DNA of 64,000 bases from Granulicella arctica (GTDB taxonomy: Bacteria; Acidobacteriota; Terriglobia; Terriglobales; Acidobacteriaceae), in NCBI RefSeq assembly GCF_013410065.1, contig NZ_JACCCW010000001.1, positions 1,483,187 through 1,547,186 of the forward strand. Reading direction: 5' to 3'. The first letter of the stretch is position 1, and each line of letters begins with the position of its first letter. The notes beneath the pieces were generated by a model. It had not been told where the DNA came from. It saw only the letters and a program-made list of their open reading frames with translations, and did no database searches. Shown in pieces: positions 17,174-25,629 of the stretch. The position numbers were made by a program, and so were the translations under genes.

Positions 17174-19579
17174 CTAGATCAACTCTGCTGGAACAGCGTT
17201 TAGCGTGATCTCCACGGTCTGCGAGCCTAGCCGGGGGTGGGTAGCTGTGAGCTGAACCGTTCCGGACTGCTCCTTTGCTCGTATCCAGACAGCGCCGGTT
17301 CCGCCGATGAGCGCAAACGGGTTATCGCCGATCAGGGTTGCTGGGCCTTCGAGCTTGAAGGAGACTGGATCGTTGGCGTAGGTTCGCATTGCCCCAAACT
17401 GATCTGTCACTCGAAGGACGACGCGGGTCGAATCGGCACCGTCGGCATCAAGCGACGTATCGTCCGGCAGCAGGACGAACTTCTGATCGACACCTGATCC
17501 CGAGAGCGTCTTTGAGGCGATTTGTTTGCCCTTCAGGAAGCCGTCGATGCGGAGGTCGCCCCATCCACGCCGGTTCTTTCGTTCGATCTTTGTCAGGTCG
17601 AGGATGAATGGCGGCCAGGTGAGGTGTTCGAACTCGGTTCGGTCGGGATCGAGCTCTGCGATCAACTCCCAGTCGCGGTGTTCGCTGCTGTCGTCCCGCT
17701 CGTAAAACTTCAGGTGGTCGCAGTTCGAGCAGACTACGGCCTTCGTGAAGCTGCTCGATTCATCGCTGTTCGCCCAGTGGAATGCGGGCTCGAGGACGAT
17801 CTCTTCGGCGGGATCGCACTGCGACTTGTAGAACATGGCCGCAGGCTTGTTCTCGCGGAAGATGTCGGTGACGCCGTGGTAACAGATGCGGTCGCCGGCT
17901 CCGAAGTTGGAGTGGGTGTTGTAGTCGAATGCGCACCAACCGATTCCGCCTGCATATTGCGGATCGGACGCAAGCTGGTTGTGAATGCGTGCGTGGCGCA
18001 GTGTGTGTTCGCGCTGGCGCTCATCGTCGTCGGTCGTCTTCGTTGGGAAGGTGTGACCGACGAACTCGGTGTTGAGATATTTGGGATGGTTCGGCTTCTT
18101 GAGCGGGAAGCCGAAGTCGTTCATCGTGAAGACATCTTCGAGGAACTCCGACTCCTGGAAGTAGCGGATGCCGCCTGTCTGACGCGTGGTGTCCAGTGCA
18201 TGCGCCAGCGTATTCGTCCTCGTGTAGAAGTCATGGTCGTCCTTCGACTCGTTGATGCGGACGCCCCATAGAATGATGGAAGGGTGGTTCCAGTCGCGGC
18301 GAATCATGCGGCCTACGTTGTCGATGGCTACGAGCTTCCACGGCTCCGGCCCAATATGCTGCCAGCCCGGAATCTCTTCGAGAACCAGCAGGCCGATCTC
18401 GTCGCAGCAGTCGAGGAAGTGTCGCGACTGGGGATAGTGCGATGTGCGTACGATGTTGCAATGAAGTCCCTTGCGGAGGATCTTCGCGTCTTGCCGCTGG
18501 ACACGCCCCGGCATCGCCTGCCCCACGAATGGAAATGTCTGGTGTCGATCGAGCCCACGCAATTTGACGATCTTTCCGTTCAGGGAGAAGCCTTGATCGG
18601 TGAACGTTGCTTCACGGAAGCCGATGCGGCGCGTGTCCTCGTCGATGAGTTTGCTGCCTTGCAGTAGTCGCACGCGTACTGTGTAGAGATGAGGCGTGTC
18701 GAGATCCCATAGTTTTACGTCGGTAAGATTCTTCAATGAGACTGTCTGGCGTGCTGGGTCCTGCACTGTTTCTGTGCTTGCGTAGGCAGGGGCGCTGGTT
18801 TCCGGGTCGGCTGCTGCCTGTGGATCAGTGCCTTCCGATACTTTGACACTCTTCCTTTTCTTCGCGATGACGCGCTCGCCATCCCGAAGCTCGATCTCTA
18901 GAGACAGAGCCCCGCCCTTGGATGGTTTGCCTGCAAGAAAGCAGTCCACATCCAGACTGGGCTTGCGGCTCATGACATCCTTTGCCACCGCATGAATATT
19001 GTCGATGTACACAGCCGGAACGACGCGAAGGGCGACCTCGCGATAGATTCCGCCGAAGGTCATGTAATCGATCTCATTTCCGAACGGAGGAATATCTTCC
19101 CGTTCGGTCGAGTCCACTCTTACAACGAGAACGTTTTCGGCGTCCGATTTGAGGTGGTCTGTTAGTTCAAATGAGAACGGAGTAAAGCCGCCCTTGTATT
19201 CGCCTAATGAAACTCCGTTGATCCACACGGTGGATGCGGTCATCACACCTTCGAAGTCGACGAAGACGCGTTTCCCTTTGATGTTCGCGGGCGTCTTGAA
19301 GCGCCGGCGATAGGTGGAGATGAACTCGTAGTCCTTGTCGTCGAAGCTGTGCCAGGGCAGGGTGATGTTCGTATGCGGGACCACGATACGTTCGAACGTG
19401 GAATCGTCGAAGGAAGGATCCTCCGCACCTTCGACCTTGCTCGGGTGGTATCGCCAGCCGCGGTTGATGGGCAGGATTTCGCGGCCATGTACTGGTTCTT
19501 CTGCGGCGAGGGCGACACTGGGCAAGGCTGCCCCAGCAAGAACGGTGCTTGTAGTCTTAAGGAAATCCCGTCTATGCAT
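17174..19579 (-). CDS. GH2 beta-galactosidase, Tat-exported
   Basis: 801 residues. N-terminal HRRDFLKTTSTVLAGAALP is a twin-arginine signal. Domains in order: jelly-roll sugar-binding domain (about 35-195), immunoglobulin-like domain (about 205-325), TIM barrel (about 330-600) with GVRINESKDD (acid/base Glu 444) and LNTEFVGH (nucleophile Glu 505), then C-terminal beta domains. Catalyses hydrolysis of beta-galactosides or related beta-glycosides; GH2 also contains beta-glucuronidases and beta-mannosidases, so galactosidase is the best but not the only reading. It converges on the TonB receptor across the terminator and diverges from the aminotransferase gene by about 110 bp. Confidence 0.88.
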   Translation of the reverse strand: MHRRDFLKTTSTVLAGAALPSVALAAEEPVHGREILPINRGWRYHPSKVEGAEDPSFDDSTFERIVVPHTNITLPWHSFDDKDYEFISTYRRRFKTPANIKGKRVFVDFEGVMTASTVWINGVSLGEYKGGFTPFSFELTDHLKSDAENVLVVRVDSTEREDIPPFGNEIDYMTFGGIYREVALRVVPAVYIDNIHAVAKDVMSRKPSLDVDCFLAGKPSKGGALSLEIELRDGERVIAKKRKSVKVSEGTDPQAAADPETSAPAYASTETVQDPARQTVSLKNLTDVKLWDLDTPHLYTVRVRLLQGSKLIDEDTRRIGFREATFTDQGFSLNGKIVKLRGLDRHQTFPFVGQAMPGRVQRQDAKILRKGLHCNIVRTSHYPQSRHFLDCCDEIGLLVLEEIPGWQHIGPEPWKLVAIDNVGRMIRRDWNHPSIILWGVRINESKDDHDFYTRTNTLAHALDTTRQTGGIRYFQESEFLEDVFTMNDFGFPLKKPNHPKYLNTEFVGHTFPTKTTDDDERQREHTLRHARIHNQLASDPQYAGGIGWCAFDYNTHSNFGAGDRICYHGVTDIFRENKPAAMFYKSQCDPAEEIVLEPAFHWANSDESSSFTKAVVCSNCDHLKFYERDDSSEHRDWELIAELDPDRTEFEHLTWPPFILDLTKIERKNRRGWGDLRIDGFLKGKQIASKTLSGSGVDQKFVLLPDDTSLDADGADSTRVVLRVTDQFGAMRTYANDPVSFKLEGPATLIGDNPFALIGGTGAVWIRAKEQSGTVQLTATHPRLGSQTVEITLNAVPAELI

Positions 19580-19688
19580 AGGCTTTTATCCTATGCACTC
19601 ACCCCCCTTTCTGTCACTTTCGGGGGAAGTTTCCTTTTATGATGAAGTGTCGCGTGATCCGCTATCCTGCGTGACAGGGTTTCTTTCC

Positions 19689-20846
19689 ATGAGCAAACTT
19701 TCTCTCAGCACGATCTCGCCCCTCATCATCCAGTCCGAGATTCGCTCGATGTCGGTCGAGTGCGATCGCGTCGGCGGCATCAATCTTGCCCAGGGTATCT
19801 GCGATACGGAGGCTCCCAGCTTTGTTGTCGAGCAGGCGATGGCGGCTATTCGCGAGGGGCACAACATCTACACGCGGCTCGATGGCATTGCTGCGCTGCG
19901 TCAGGCGATTGGCGCTAAGCTCCTGCGGCACAATGCGATTGCGGCCGATCCGGATACGGAGATTCTTGTCACGGCTGGGGCTACCGGTGCATTTTACGCT
20001 GCGTGTCTTGCGCTGCTTAATCCTGGCGACGAGGTTCTTGTCTTCGAACCTTTTTATGGCTATCACCTCAGTACGCTGACATCACTCCGGATGGTGCCTG
20101 TTGTTGTACCGCTCGCTGCTCCTGATTTTGAGCTTGATCCTGCGCTTCTTCGCCAGGCCATCACGCCGCGCACTCGCGCGATTGTTCTGAATACACCGTC
20201 GAATCCTTCGGGCAAGGTGTTCAGTCTTGCCGAGCTTCAGATCATTGCCAATATTGCCATCGAGCATGATCTGTTTGTCTTTTGCGATGAGATCTATGAG
20301 TACTTTCTCTTCGATGGTGCGCGTCATATCAGCCTTGCCACGCTTCCCGGCATGGCCGAGCGCACCATCACGATCTCCGGCTTCTCGAAGACCTTCAGCA
20401 TTACGGGCTGGCGCGTTGGCTACCTCACGGCCAGTAGCCGTTGGATTCCGTCCATTGGCTATTTCCACGATCTCACTTATATCTGTAGCCCTGCGCCGCT
20501 ACAGCATGGTGCGGCGGCGGGTTTGCTCAAGCTGTCGCAATCGTTCTACGAGGGGCTTTCTACGGAGTATCAGCAGAAGCGCGACCAGCTTTGCGCGGCT
20601 CTCCGTGCAGCGGGTCTGACGCCGTTTGTGCCTGCCGGGGCCTACTATGTTCTTGCCGATTCCAGTCGCATCCCCGGTACTACGGCACCTCAGAAGGCGC
20701 GGAATCTGCTTGCGGCTACTGGCGTTGCCTCGGTTGCCGGATCGGCCTTCTTTGCGGAAGGGCGTGGTGACAACCTGCTTCGGTTCTGCTTTGGTAAGAG
20801 GCCGCACGACCTGGATCGGGCGTGTGCTGCGCTCCAGACACTTTAG
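19689..20846 (+). CDS. Class I/II PLP-dependent aminotransferase
   Basis: 385 residues, fold-type I. Motifs: NLAQGICDTEAP at the N-terminus, NTPSNPSGK (substrate carboxylate/PLP region), FVFCDEIYE (PLP pyridine Asp about 200) and SGFSKTFSITGWRVGY (Schiff-base Lys about 234). Closest in outline to methionine/kynurenine-type or aspartate aminotransferases; the amino donor cannot be set from sequence. The frame is open back to 19335 inside the GH2 gene, but the ATG at 19689 gives the normal length. The next gene, an acyltransferase, begins 117 bp later on the same strand. Confidence 0.88.
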   Translation: MSKLSLSTISPLIIQSEIRSMSVECDRVGGINLAQGICDTEAPSFVVEQAMAAIREGHNIYTRLDGIAALRQAIGAKLLRHNAIAADPDTEILVTAGATGAFYAACLALLNPGDEVLVFEPFYGYHLSTLTSLRMVPVVVPLAAPDFELDPALLRQAITPRTRAIVLNTPSNPSGKVFSLAELQIIANIAIEHDLFVFCDEIYEYFLFDGARHISLATLPGMAERTITISGFSKTFSITGWRVGYLTASSRWIPSIGYFHDLTYICSPAPLQHGAAAGLLKLSQSFYEGLSTEYQQKRDQLCAALRAAGLTPFVPAGAYYVLADSSRIPGTTAPQKARNLLAATGVASVAGSAFFAEGRGDNLLRFCFGKRPHDLDRACAALQTL

Positions 20847-20916
20847 CGTGGGTGACAGGGGCGAATTGTTGTCGTTCCACTCCGCGGCAGGCCCGTAGGG
20901 TGATACCTTTTCCGCA

Positions 20917-20938
20917 GTGCCTGCGTTGTGTCAGGCAC
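20917..20938 (+). promoter_or_regulatory. Short leader hairpin before the NagX-like gene
   Basis: Perfect 7-bp inverted repeat GTGCCTG/CAGGCAC with an 8-nt loop, 25 nt upstream of the next start codon. No T-run follows. It could be a weak stop for the aminotransferase transcript or a leader element. Confidence 0.3.
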
Positions 20939-20963
20939 ATACTCCCTATGAAGAGGCAATGGA

Positions 20964-22139
20964 ATGACTGCGATCGCTGCACCGTTGGCCGAACATACCA
21001 CTAGCAAGCCCACCCGTCTGTTGTCGCTCGATCTTCTGCGCGGCCTGACGATCGGCTTCATGATCCTCGTCAATAACAACGGGAATGAGGCGGTCGCTTA
21101 CTGGCCGTTGAAGCACGCCAAGTGGAACGGCTTTACCCCGACGGATCTTGTCTTTCCGACGTTTCTCTTTCTTGTCGGTGTGGCTATTGTGCTCTCGCAG
21201 GGATCTAGATTAGGTGGAGGAGCCACTCGGCAGTCGCTCCTTGGACACATCTTTCGGCGGACGGTCATCCTGTATCTGCTGGGATTGGTTGTCAACAGCT
21301 TTCCGTTCTTCCATCTGAGCACGATGCGGTTCTATGGCGTGCTTCCGCGCATTGCGATCTGCTACTTCATTGTTGCGACGTTCAATCTTTTCATCGGTGG
21401 GTGGCGCAACAAGGCGGCTGTTGCCGTTGCTTGTCTGGTGGGGTATTGGATACTGATGCGCTTCGTTCCGGTTCCGGGCTTTGGCGTTCCCACGCATGGG
21501 GTGCCGTTGCTTGATCGCGATGCGAACCTGGCGGCATGGCTCGATCGTCAGATCTTTTCTGCGCCGCATTTGTACGAGCGTACGCGTGATCCTGAGGGTT
21601 TGCTGAGTACGATTCCTGCGCTGGGGACGGCTCTTTTTGGCTTGCTGACTGGGTACTGGCTGCGCTCTACGCGCACGCTTGCGAGCAAGGCGCGTGGGAT
21701 TGCGATTGCGGGTGTCTCCGGGGTGCTGCTTGGGGGGCTCTGGAACTTTTCTTTCCCAATCAATAAGAAGCTCTGGACGAGCTCGTATGTTCTGTTTGCC
21801 GGTGGTTTGAGCCTGCTTCTGCTGGCGTTGGCGATCTGGCTGGTTGATGTTCGGAGTGCGGGGGAGAGCAAGCCGAAGCAGTCGCGCTTATTCACACCGC
21901 TGCTGGTCTTCGGGACCAATGCCATTACGGCTTATGTGTTCTCCGAGGTGCTGGCGGACGGTCTCGGCAGCATTCGTTTGAGTTCGGGGATCAATGTGTT
22001 GCAGTGGTGTTACGGTGCGATTGCACGTGTTGTGCCGGATGCGGCTTTTGCCTCGCTGCTCTACTCTCTGGCGTTCGTTGCGGTGTGCTGGCTGCCGGTT
22101 TCTCTCCTGTACCGTTCGAGAATCTTTATCAAAGTGTAG
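20964..22139 (+). CDS. DUF5009/HGSNAT-like membrane acyltransferase (NagX-like)
   Basis: 391 residues, about ten membrane segments. The N-terminus RLLSLDLLRGLTIGFMILVNN and PTDLVFPTFLFLVGVAIVLS match the heparan-alpha-glucosaminide N-acetyltransferase-like family (NagX in sugar clusters). Such proteins acetylate sugars across the inner membrane or take part in amino-sugar use. GAGG lies 8 nt before the ATG. Lies in a rightward row with the aminotransferase before it and a microprotein and a sugar transporter after it, consistent with a carbohydrate role. Confidence 0.85.
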   Translation: MTAIAAPLAEHTTSKPTRLLSLDLLRGLTIGFMILVNNNGNEAVAYWPLKHAKWNGFTPTDLVFPTFLFLVGVAIVLSQGSRLGGGATRQSLLGHIFRRTVILYLLGLVVNSFPFFHLSTMRFYGVLPRIAICYFIVATFNLFIGGWRNKAAVAVACLVGYWILMRFVPVPGFGVPTHGVPLLDRDANLAAWLDRQIFSAPHLYERTRDPEGLLSTIPALGTALFGLLTGYWLRSTRTLASKARGIAIAGVSGVLLGGLWNFSFPINKKLWTSSYVLFAGGLSLLLLALAIWLVDVRSAGESKPKQSRLFTPLLVFGTNAITAYVFSEVLADGLGSIRLSSGINVLQWCYGAIARVVPDAAFASLLYSLAFVAVCWLPVSLLYRSRIFIKV

Positions 22140-22150
22140 GGCCTGAGGTG

Positions 22151-22194
22151 GTTTGTAACTACAAAACCGGAGTTACGGTTTTGTAGTTACAAAC
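22151..22194. repeat. 19-bp perfect inverted repeat with nested dyads
   Basis: Arms 22151-22169 and 22176-22194, loop 6 nt. Each arm itself contains a dyad, TTTGTA-AC-TACAAA and its complement TTTGTA-GT-TACAAA. It starts 11 nt after the acyltransferase stop and ends 55 nt before the microprotein. No U-tract follows, so it fits a paired operator at least as well as a terminator. Confidence 0.75.
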
Positions 22195-22249
22195 ACGTGC
22201 GTCGGCTGGTCCGTTGACAGTCGAAGGAGCGGCAGATAGGGTTTTTGCA

Positions 22250-22363
22250 ATGGCTTCTTCATCATCCAAGAGCGGTATCAAAACGATTCTGACCGACAGC
22301 CACTTTCTGGTGCCGTTTTTTGTCCTGCTGGCAGGCATTGCTCTGCTGGTCGCGTTGCACTAG
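22250..22363 (+). CDS. 37-residue single-pass membrane microprotein
   Basis: Small ORF read directly: starts MASSSSKSGIKTILTDSHF and ends with a hydrophobic segment LVPFFVLLAGIALLVALH. Ser/Lys-rich polar head of about 19 residues, then one likely transmembrane helix. It ends 21 nt before the sugar transporter ATG and is in line with it. A purine-rich AGGG lies 9 nt upstream and AAGGAG 21 nt upstream. Function unknown; it could be a small partner of the transporter or a separate membrane peptide. Confidence 0.6.
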   Translation: MASSSSKSGIKTILTDSHFLVPFFVLLAGIALLVALH

Positions 22364-22384
22364 ATCCGAAGTTTCGAGAGGAAG

Positions 22385-23674
22385 ATGGCAACGGTGGCAG
22401 AAACGAGTGGAAGAGGGAGCCTGTCGCTCCATGGCCTTGGGGTCATCTGCGGCCTGACGGCTGGGGTGTGGCTGGGTGCTGCGGAGGCTCCGACGAAGCT
22501 GGTGAATGCGGGGTTTTCTCCCTTTGCGATCTCGCTTTGCATGGTGGCGGGGGTGTTTACAGCACGGTGGACCTTTCCGACGCTGCTGAAGGGAACGGGG
22601 TACGTCTTCGCCGATCTGGCGGAGAAGAAGCACCTCATCGTCTGGGCGTTGCTGGCGGGGGCGCTATGGGCGGTCGCCAATACACTTACGGTGTTTGCGA
22701 TTCGCGATGTTGGTTTGGCGGTGGCGTTTCCGCTGTGGAATACGAACTCGCTGATCGGGTTGCTCTGGGGGCGGGTGCTGTTTCGCGAGCTTGAGGGAGC
22801 CAGCGCGAAGAATATTATCCGGGTTGTGGTTGGAGCGATTGCGATTGTGATTGCTGCTGTGATGCTGGGCTTCAGCACGCTGCATGATGGTTCGTCGACG
22901 GGGCATCATGCGCTTGGCGGTATTTTTGCAGCGGTGGGGGCGAGTCTTATGTGGGGAACGATGTATGTTCCTTACCGCAAGGCTTATTTGAGCGGCATGA
23001 ATCCGCTCTCGTTTGTGACTGCCTTTACGGTGGGCGAGTTGGGGACGGTGTTTGCGCTAACGCTGGCGCTCGATGGAGGACTGCACTCTTCGGCGTTTCA
23101 GATTCTGCATCTGCGCGGTGTGGTGTTCTGGTTGTTCCTTGGCGGGTTTGTGTGGGTGGTCGGCGATCTGTTTCAGCAGTTTGCGGCGAAGTACCTTGGA
23201 ATTGGGCGAGGGATTCCGCTCTCGAATACGAACCAGTTATGGGGGCTGGCGTGGGGGGCGCTGGTCTTTGGGGAGTTGGCGACGGCGGATCGGCCGCATA
23301 AGCTGCTGGTCATGGCGGGATCGGTGGTGATGATTCTGGGAGCGCTGGCGATCAGCACGGCGGTCGCTTCGGGCAGGGAAGACAGCTCAAAGAACGAGGC
23401 GGTTTTGCGGGAGTGCGAGCGATATAACCTCAACTACTACCGGACGCTCGCTGCGTTGGGTGGTGACGAGTTTGGTGGGCGCGACGAACGACGGCGCTGG
23501 TGGGACTATGCGATTGTGCTCGTGGCGACAGGAGTGTTTGTGTGGCTTGGGGTACGCGCGATTGTGCCTCCGTTGGCGATGAACCTGCACTGGATTGTGG
23601 CTCTGGGGGTGATTCTTGCTCTCAGTCTTGCGGCGGGAAGCTGGGCGCTTTGGCGGCGAACACGGTTCAGTTAG
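22385..23674 (+). CDS. GRP/RhaT-like (DMT superfamily) sugar transporter
   Basis: 429 residues with about ten transmembrane helices in the drug/metabolite transporter fold. Segments GLTAGVWLGAAEAPTKL, VAFPLWNTNSLIGLLWG and GIPLSNTNQLWGLAWGALVFGE are two matching halves with the NTN motif seen in glucose/ribose porter and rhamnose transporter families. A charged cytoplasmic stretch (about 350-380, NEAVLRECERYN, GGRDERRRWWD) precedes the last two helices. Likely imports a monosaccharide released by the surrounding glycoside hydrolases. The upstream microprotein may be co-transcribed. Confidence 0.85.
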   Translation: MATVAETSGRGSLSLHGLGVICGLTAGVWLGAAEAPTKLVNAGFSPFAISLCMVAGVFTARWTFPTLLKGTGYVFADLAEKKHLIVWALLAGALWAVANTLTVFAIRDVGLAVAFPLWNTNSLIGLLWGRVLFRELEGASAKNIIRVVVGAIAIVIAAVMLGFSTLHDGSSTGHHALGGIFAAVGASLMWGTMYVPYRKAYLSGMNPLSFVTAFTVGELGTVFALTLALDGGLHSSAFQILHLRGVVFWLFLGGFVWVVGDLFQQFAAKYLGIGRGIPLSNTNQLWGLAWGALVFGELATADRPHKLLVMAGSVVMILGALAISTAVASGREDSSKNEAVLRECERYNLNYYRTLAALGGDEFGGRDERRRWWDYAIVLVATGVFVWLGVRAIVPPLAMNLHWIVALGVILALSLAAGSWALWRRTRFS

Positions 23675-23739
23675 GTGTTTCGTCCTGGCATTTGATGGTG
23701 AACGGCTTGTAGATTCTTTTTCCAGTGGTTTTGGTGGGA

Positions 23740-23790
23740 CAGGCAACTGCAAACGCCAATGCAGGTCCTTCGGCTCCGCTCAGGATGACA
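23740..23790. repeat. Interspersed intergenic repeat, short copy
   Basis: 51 bp beginning caggcaactgc and ending gctcaggatgaca. It shares both ends with the longer copy at 25511-25591 but lacks its central hairpin. It lies between the convergent transporter and GH39 genes. Confidence 0.7.
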
Positions 23791-23838
23791 GTTTTTGGAG
23801 TGTTCTTTTTAAGAACAAGCAATCGCGTTATTGCTTAC

Positions 23839-25407
23839 TTACTGGATGGTGAGGACGGCCAGCCCTTGTGGGGGGAGGGTTACGGTGAGGGCGTTATTGG
23901 TGAGATGAAGGTGCTGCGGGGCGGGCAGTTTTCCTGCGGCTTGCAGCTCGAGGATCTGCTGGCGGCTGGGGGTGGCGGGACGGCCCATGGCGTCGAAGGC
24001 TTTGACGACGTTGCCGTGGTCGGCGTCGAGCTGCCAGAGTTCGGCGGCTGCTGTGGGGGAGACACCCTTGAGCTTGAGGGTGATGGTTTTGGATGGGCCG
24101 AGGTTCGTGGGGGGCGGGGTATAGGTGGAGCCTTCGCCGAAGGGTGGGGCGTAGTTCCAGAGGGCGATGGCAAGGGCACCGTCGGCGGTGCGGGTGGCGA
24201 GGGCGTCTTCGGGGTTTGAGGCGATGGGGAGACGCTGATCGCCGAGGCGGTGGAGCATGGCGAAGGCGTTGAAGGCGGGCTTGGGGATGTCGTCCTCGGC
24301 GATGACGCCGAAGCCGCCGTAGAAGGGGGTGCGGACGACGCCCTGCTCTTCGAAGACGTCGGAGAAGGACCAGTAGCTCATGGCCTGGGTGAGGCCGTCG
24401 CACTGGCGGATGGTGTTGGCGAGCCAGGGGCCCATGTAGACGGTGTCGGTGACGTTGGGCTCGTTGGCGTAGCTGGCGTTGTACTCGGAGAAGATGAGGG
24501 GGATCTTTGGGTAGGGGGATTTCAAGATTTCATTGTGGACCTTCTCGACGGAGCGGAAGACCATCTGATCGCGGGGGACGTTCTCGTTGGTGTGGAGGAC
24601 GTTGTCGGCGGTGTCGTTGCCGTAGACGTGGGTGCTGACGAAGTCGACGGGAACGTTGGCCTGATGGGTGTGAGCGAGGAAGTCAGGCACCCAGGCGGCC
24701 TGGGCGGTGGAGGGTCCGCCGACGATGATGCTTGGGCTGACGGTCTTGAGTGCGCGGGCGGTGTGATCGTAGAGCTCAAAGTAGGTGGGCTGGTTGGGAC
24801 GGCCTCCCCAGAAGTCGAGGTTGGGCTCGTTCCAGACCTCGAAGTACCAGGTGCTGACCTCGTCGATGCCGTAGCGGTCGATGAGGTGCTTGGCGAAGGC
24901 GGTGATCATGGCATCCCAGAGCTTGTAGTCCTTGGGCGGGGCGACGTTGGGGTGGTACCAGAAGGCGTGGACGGCGTCAGGGTTCGAGGACATCTTCTTC
25001 GGCATGAAGGAGAGCTCGACGAAGGGGCGGATGTGGCGAGCGAGGAGGCCGTCGTAGATGTGGTCGATGTAGGAGAAGTTGTAGACGGTGTCGGACTGGA
25101 TGGCCTCGGCGGCTAGGCCGGGGTTCTTCACCTGACGATCGGGGTCGTAGAGGCCGACTTCGTCGTTGAAGATGCCGTGGAAGCGGACGGATTCGAAGTT
25201 GGTGGCGTCGTGGACGGTGTCGAGGTCTTTGCGGTAGTCGTCGCGGAGGGAGAGGATGGCGCGGCCGGACCCGAAGGTCTTCTCCCAGAAGTGGGGGAAG
25301 GGAGTGGTGGGGGCGTGGGCGTCGATGATGAGGGTTTCTTGCGCAGTGAGGGTGGCGGGAACGAGGAGGGAGAGGAAGGTAGCGGCATAGGCGAGGGTGA
25401 GGCGCAT
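23839..25407 (-). CDS. GH39 beta-xylosidase-like glycoside hydrolase, exported
   Basis: 522 residues. Signal peptide (LAYAATFLSLLVPATLTAQ), catalytic TIM barrel to about residue 400 with FEVWNEPNLDFW (acid/base Glu about 194) and LIFSEYNAS (nucleophile Glu about 308), then a C-terminal beta-sandwich. GH39 enzymes are mostly beta-xylosidases or alpha-L-iduronidases; xylosidase or an arabinoside-active enzyme is more likely here. GGAG lies 5 nt before the ATG. Codons strongly favour a third-position C, unlike pdxH or the Cys/Met lyases. Flanked on both sides by copies of the same intergenic repeat. Confidence 0.88.
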   Translation of the reverse strand: MRLTLAYAATFLSLLVPATLTAQETLIIDAHAPTTPFPHFWEKTFGSGRAILSLRDDYRKDLDTVHDATNFESVRFHGIFNDEVGLYDPDRQVKNPGLAAEAIQSDTVYNFSYIDHIYDGLLARHIRPFVELSFMPKKMSSNPDAVHAFWYHPNVAPPKDYKLWDAMITAFAKHLIDRYGIDEVSTWYFEVWNEPNLDFWGGRPNQPTYFELYDHTARALKTVSPSIIVGGPSTAQAAWVPDFLAHTHQANVPVDFVSTHVYGNDTADNVLHTNENVPRDQMVFRSVEKVHNEILKSPYPKIPLIFSEYNASYANEPNVTDTVYMGPWLANTIRQCDGLTQAMSYWSFSDVFEEQGVVRTPFYGGFGVIAEDDIPKPAFNAFAMLHRLGDQRLPIASNPEDALATRTADGALAIALWNYAPPFGEGSTYTPPPTNLGPSKTITLKLKGVSPTAAAELWQLDADHGNVVKAFDAMGRPATPSRQQILELQAAGKLPAPQHLHLTNNALTVTLPPQGLAVLTIQ

Positions 25408-25510
25408 GGGGACTCCGATCGGCGGATGCCGTACAGGTGGTGAGTATAGACGAGCTGTTTGGAGAGATGCGGATAGAGGGGGGAACGTTGGGTGGATATT
25501 GGGGGAAGAA

Positions 25511-25591
25511 CAGGCAACAGCAAAGGCAACCGCAGGTCCTTCGACTGTGTCCCTCGCGATGAAGCTGCGAGGGACTTCGCTCAGGATGACA
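25511..25591. repeat. Interspersed intergenic repeat, long copy with hairpin
   Basis: 81 bp sharing its ends with the 23740 copy and carrying an internal perfect 9-bp hairpin (GTCCCTCGC / GCGAGGGAC). It lies upstream of GH39 and past the end of the efflux operon. The hairpin might act as a terminator or RNA stability element for the efflux operon. Confidence 0.7.
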
Positions 25592-25629
25592 GATTGGTTA
25601 TGAGTGTCAGCAAAGCAGATGCGTGATTG

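Noticed and set aside
24250..25116. 288-codon plus-strand open frame
   Set aside because: Antisense shadow of GH39; repetitive Gly/Asp/Val composition.
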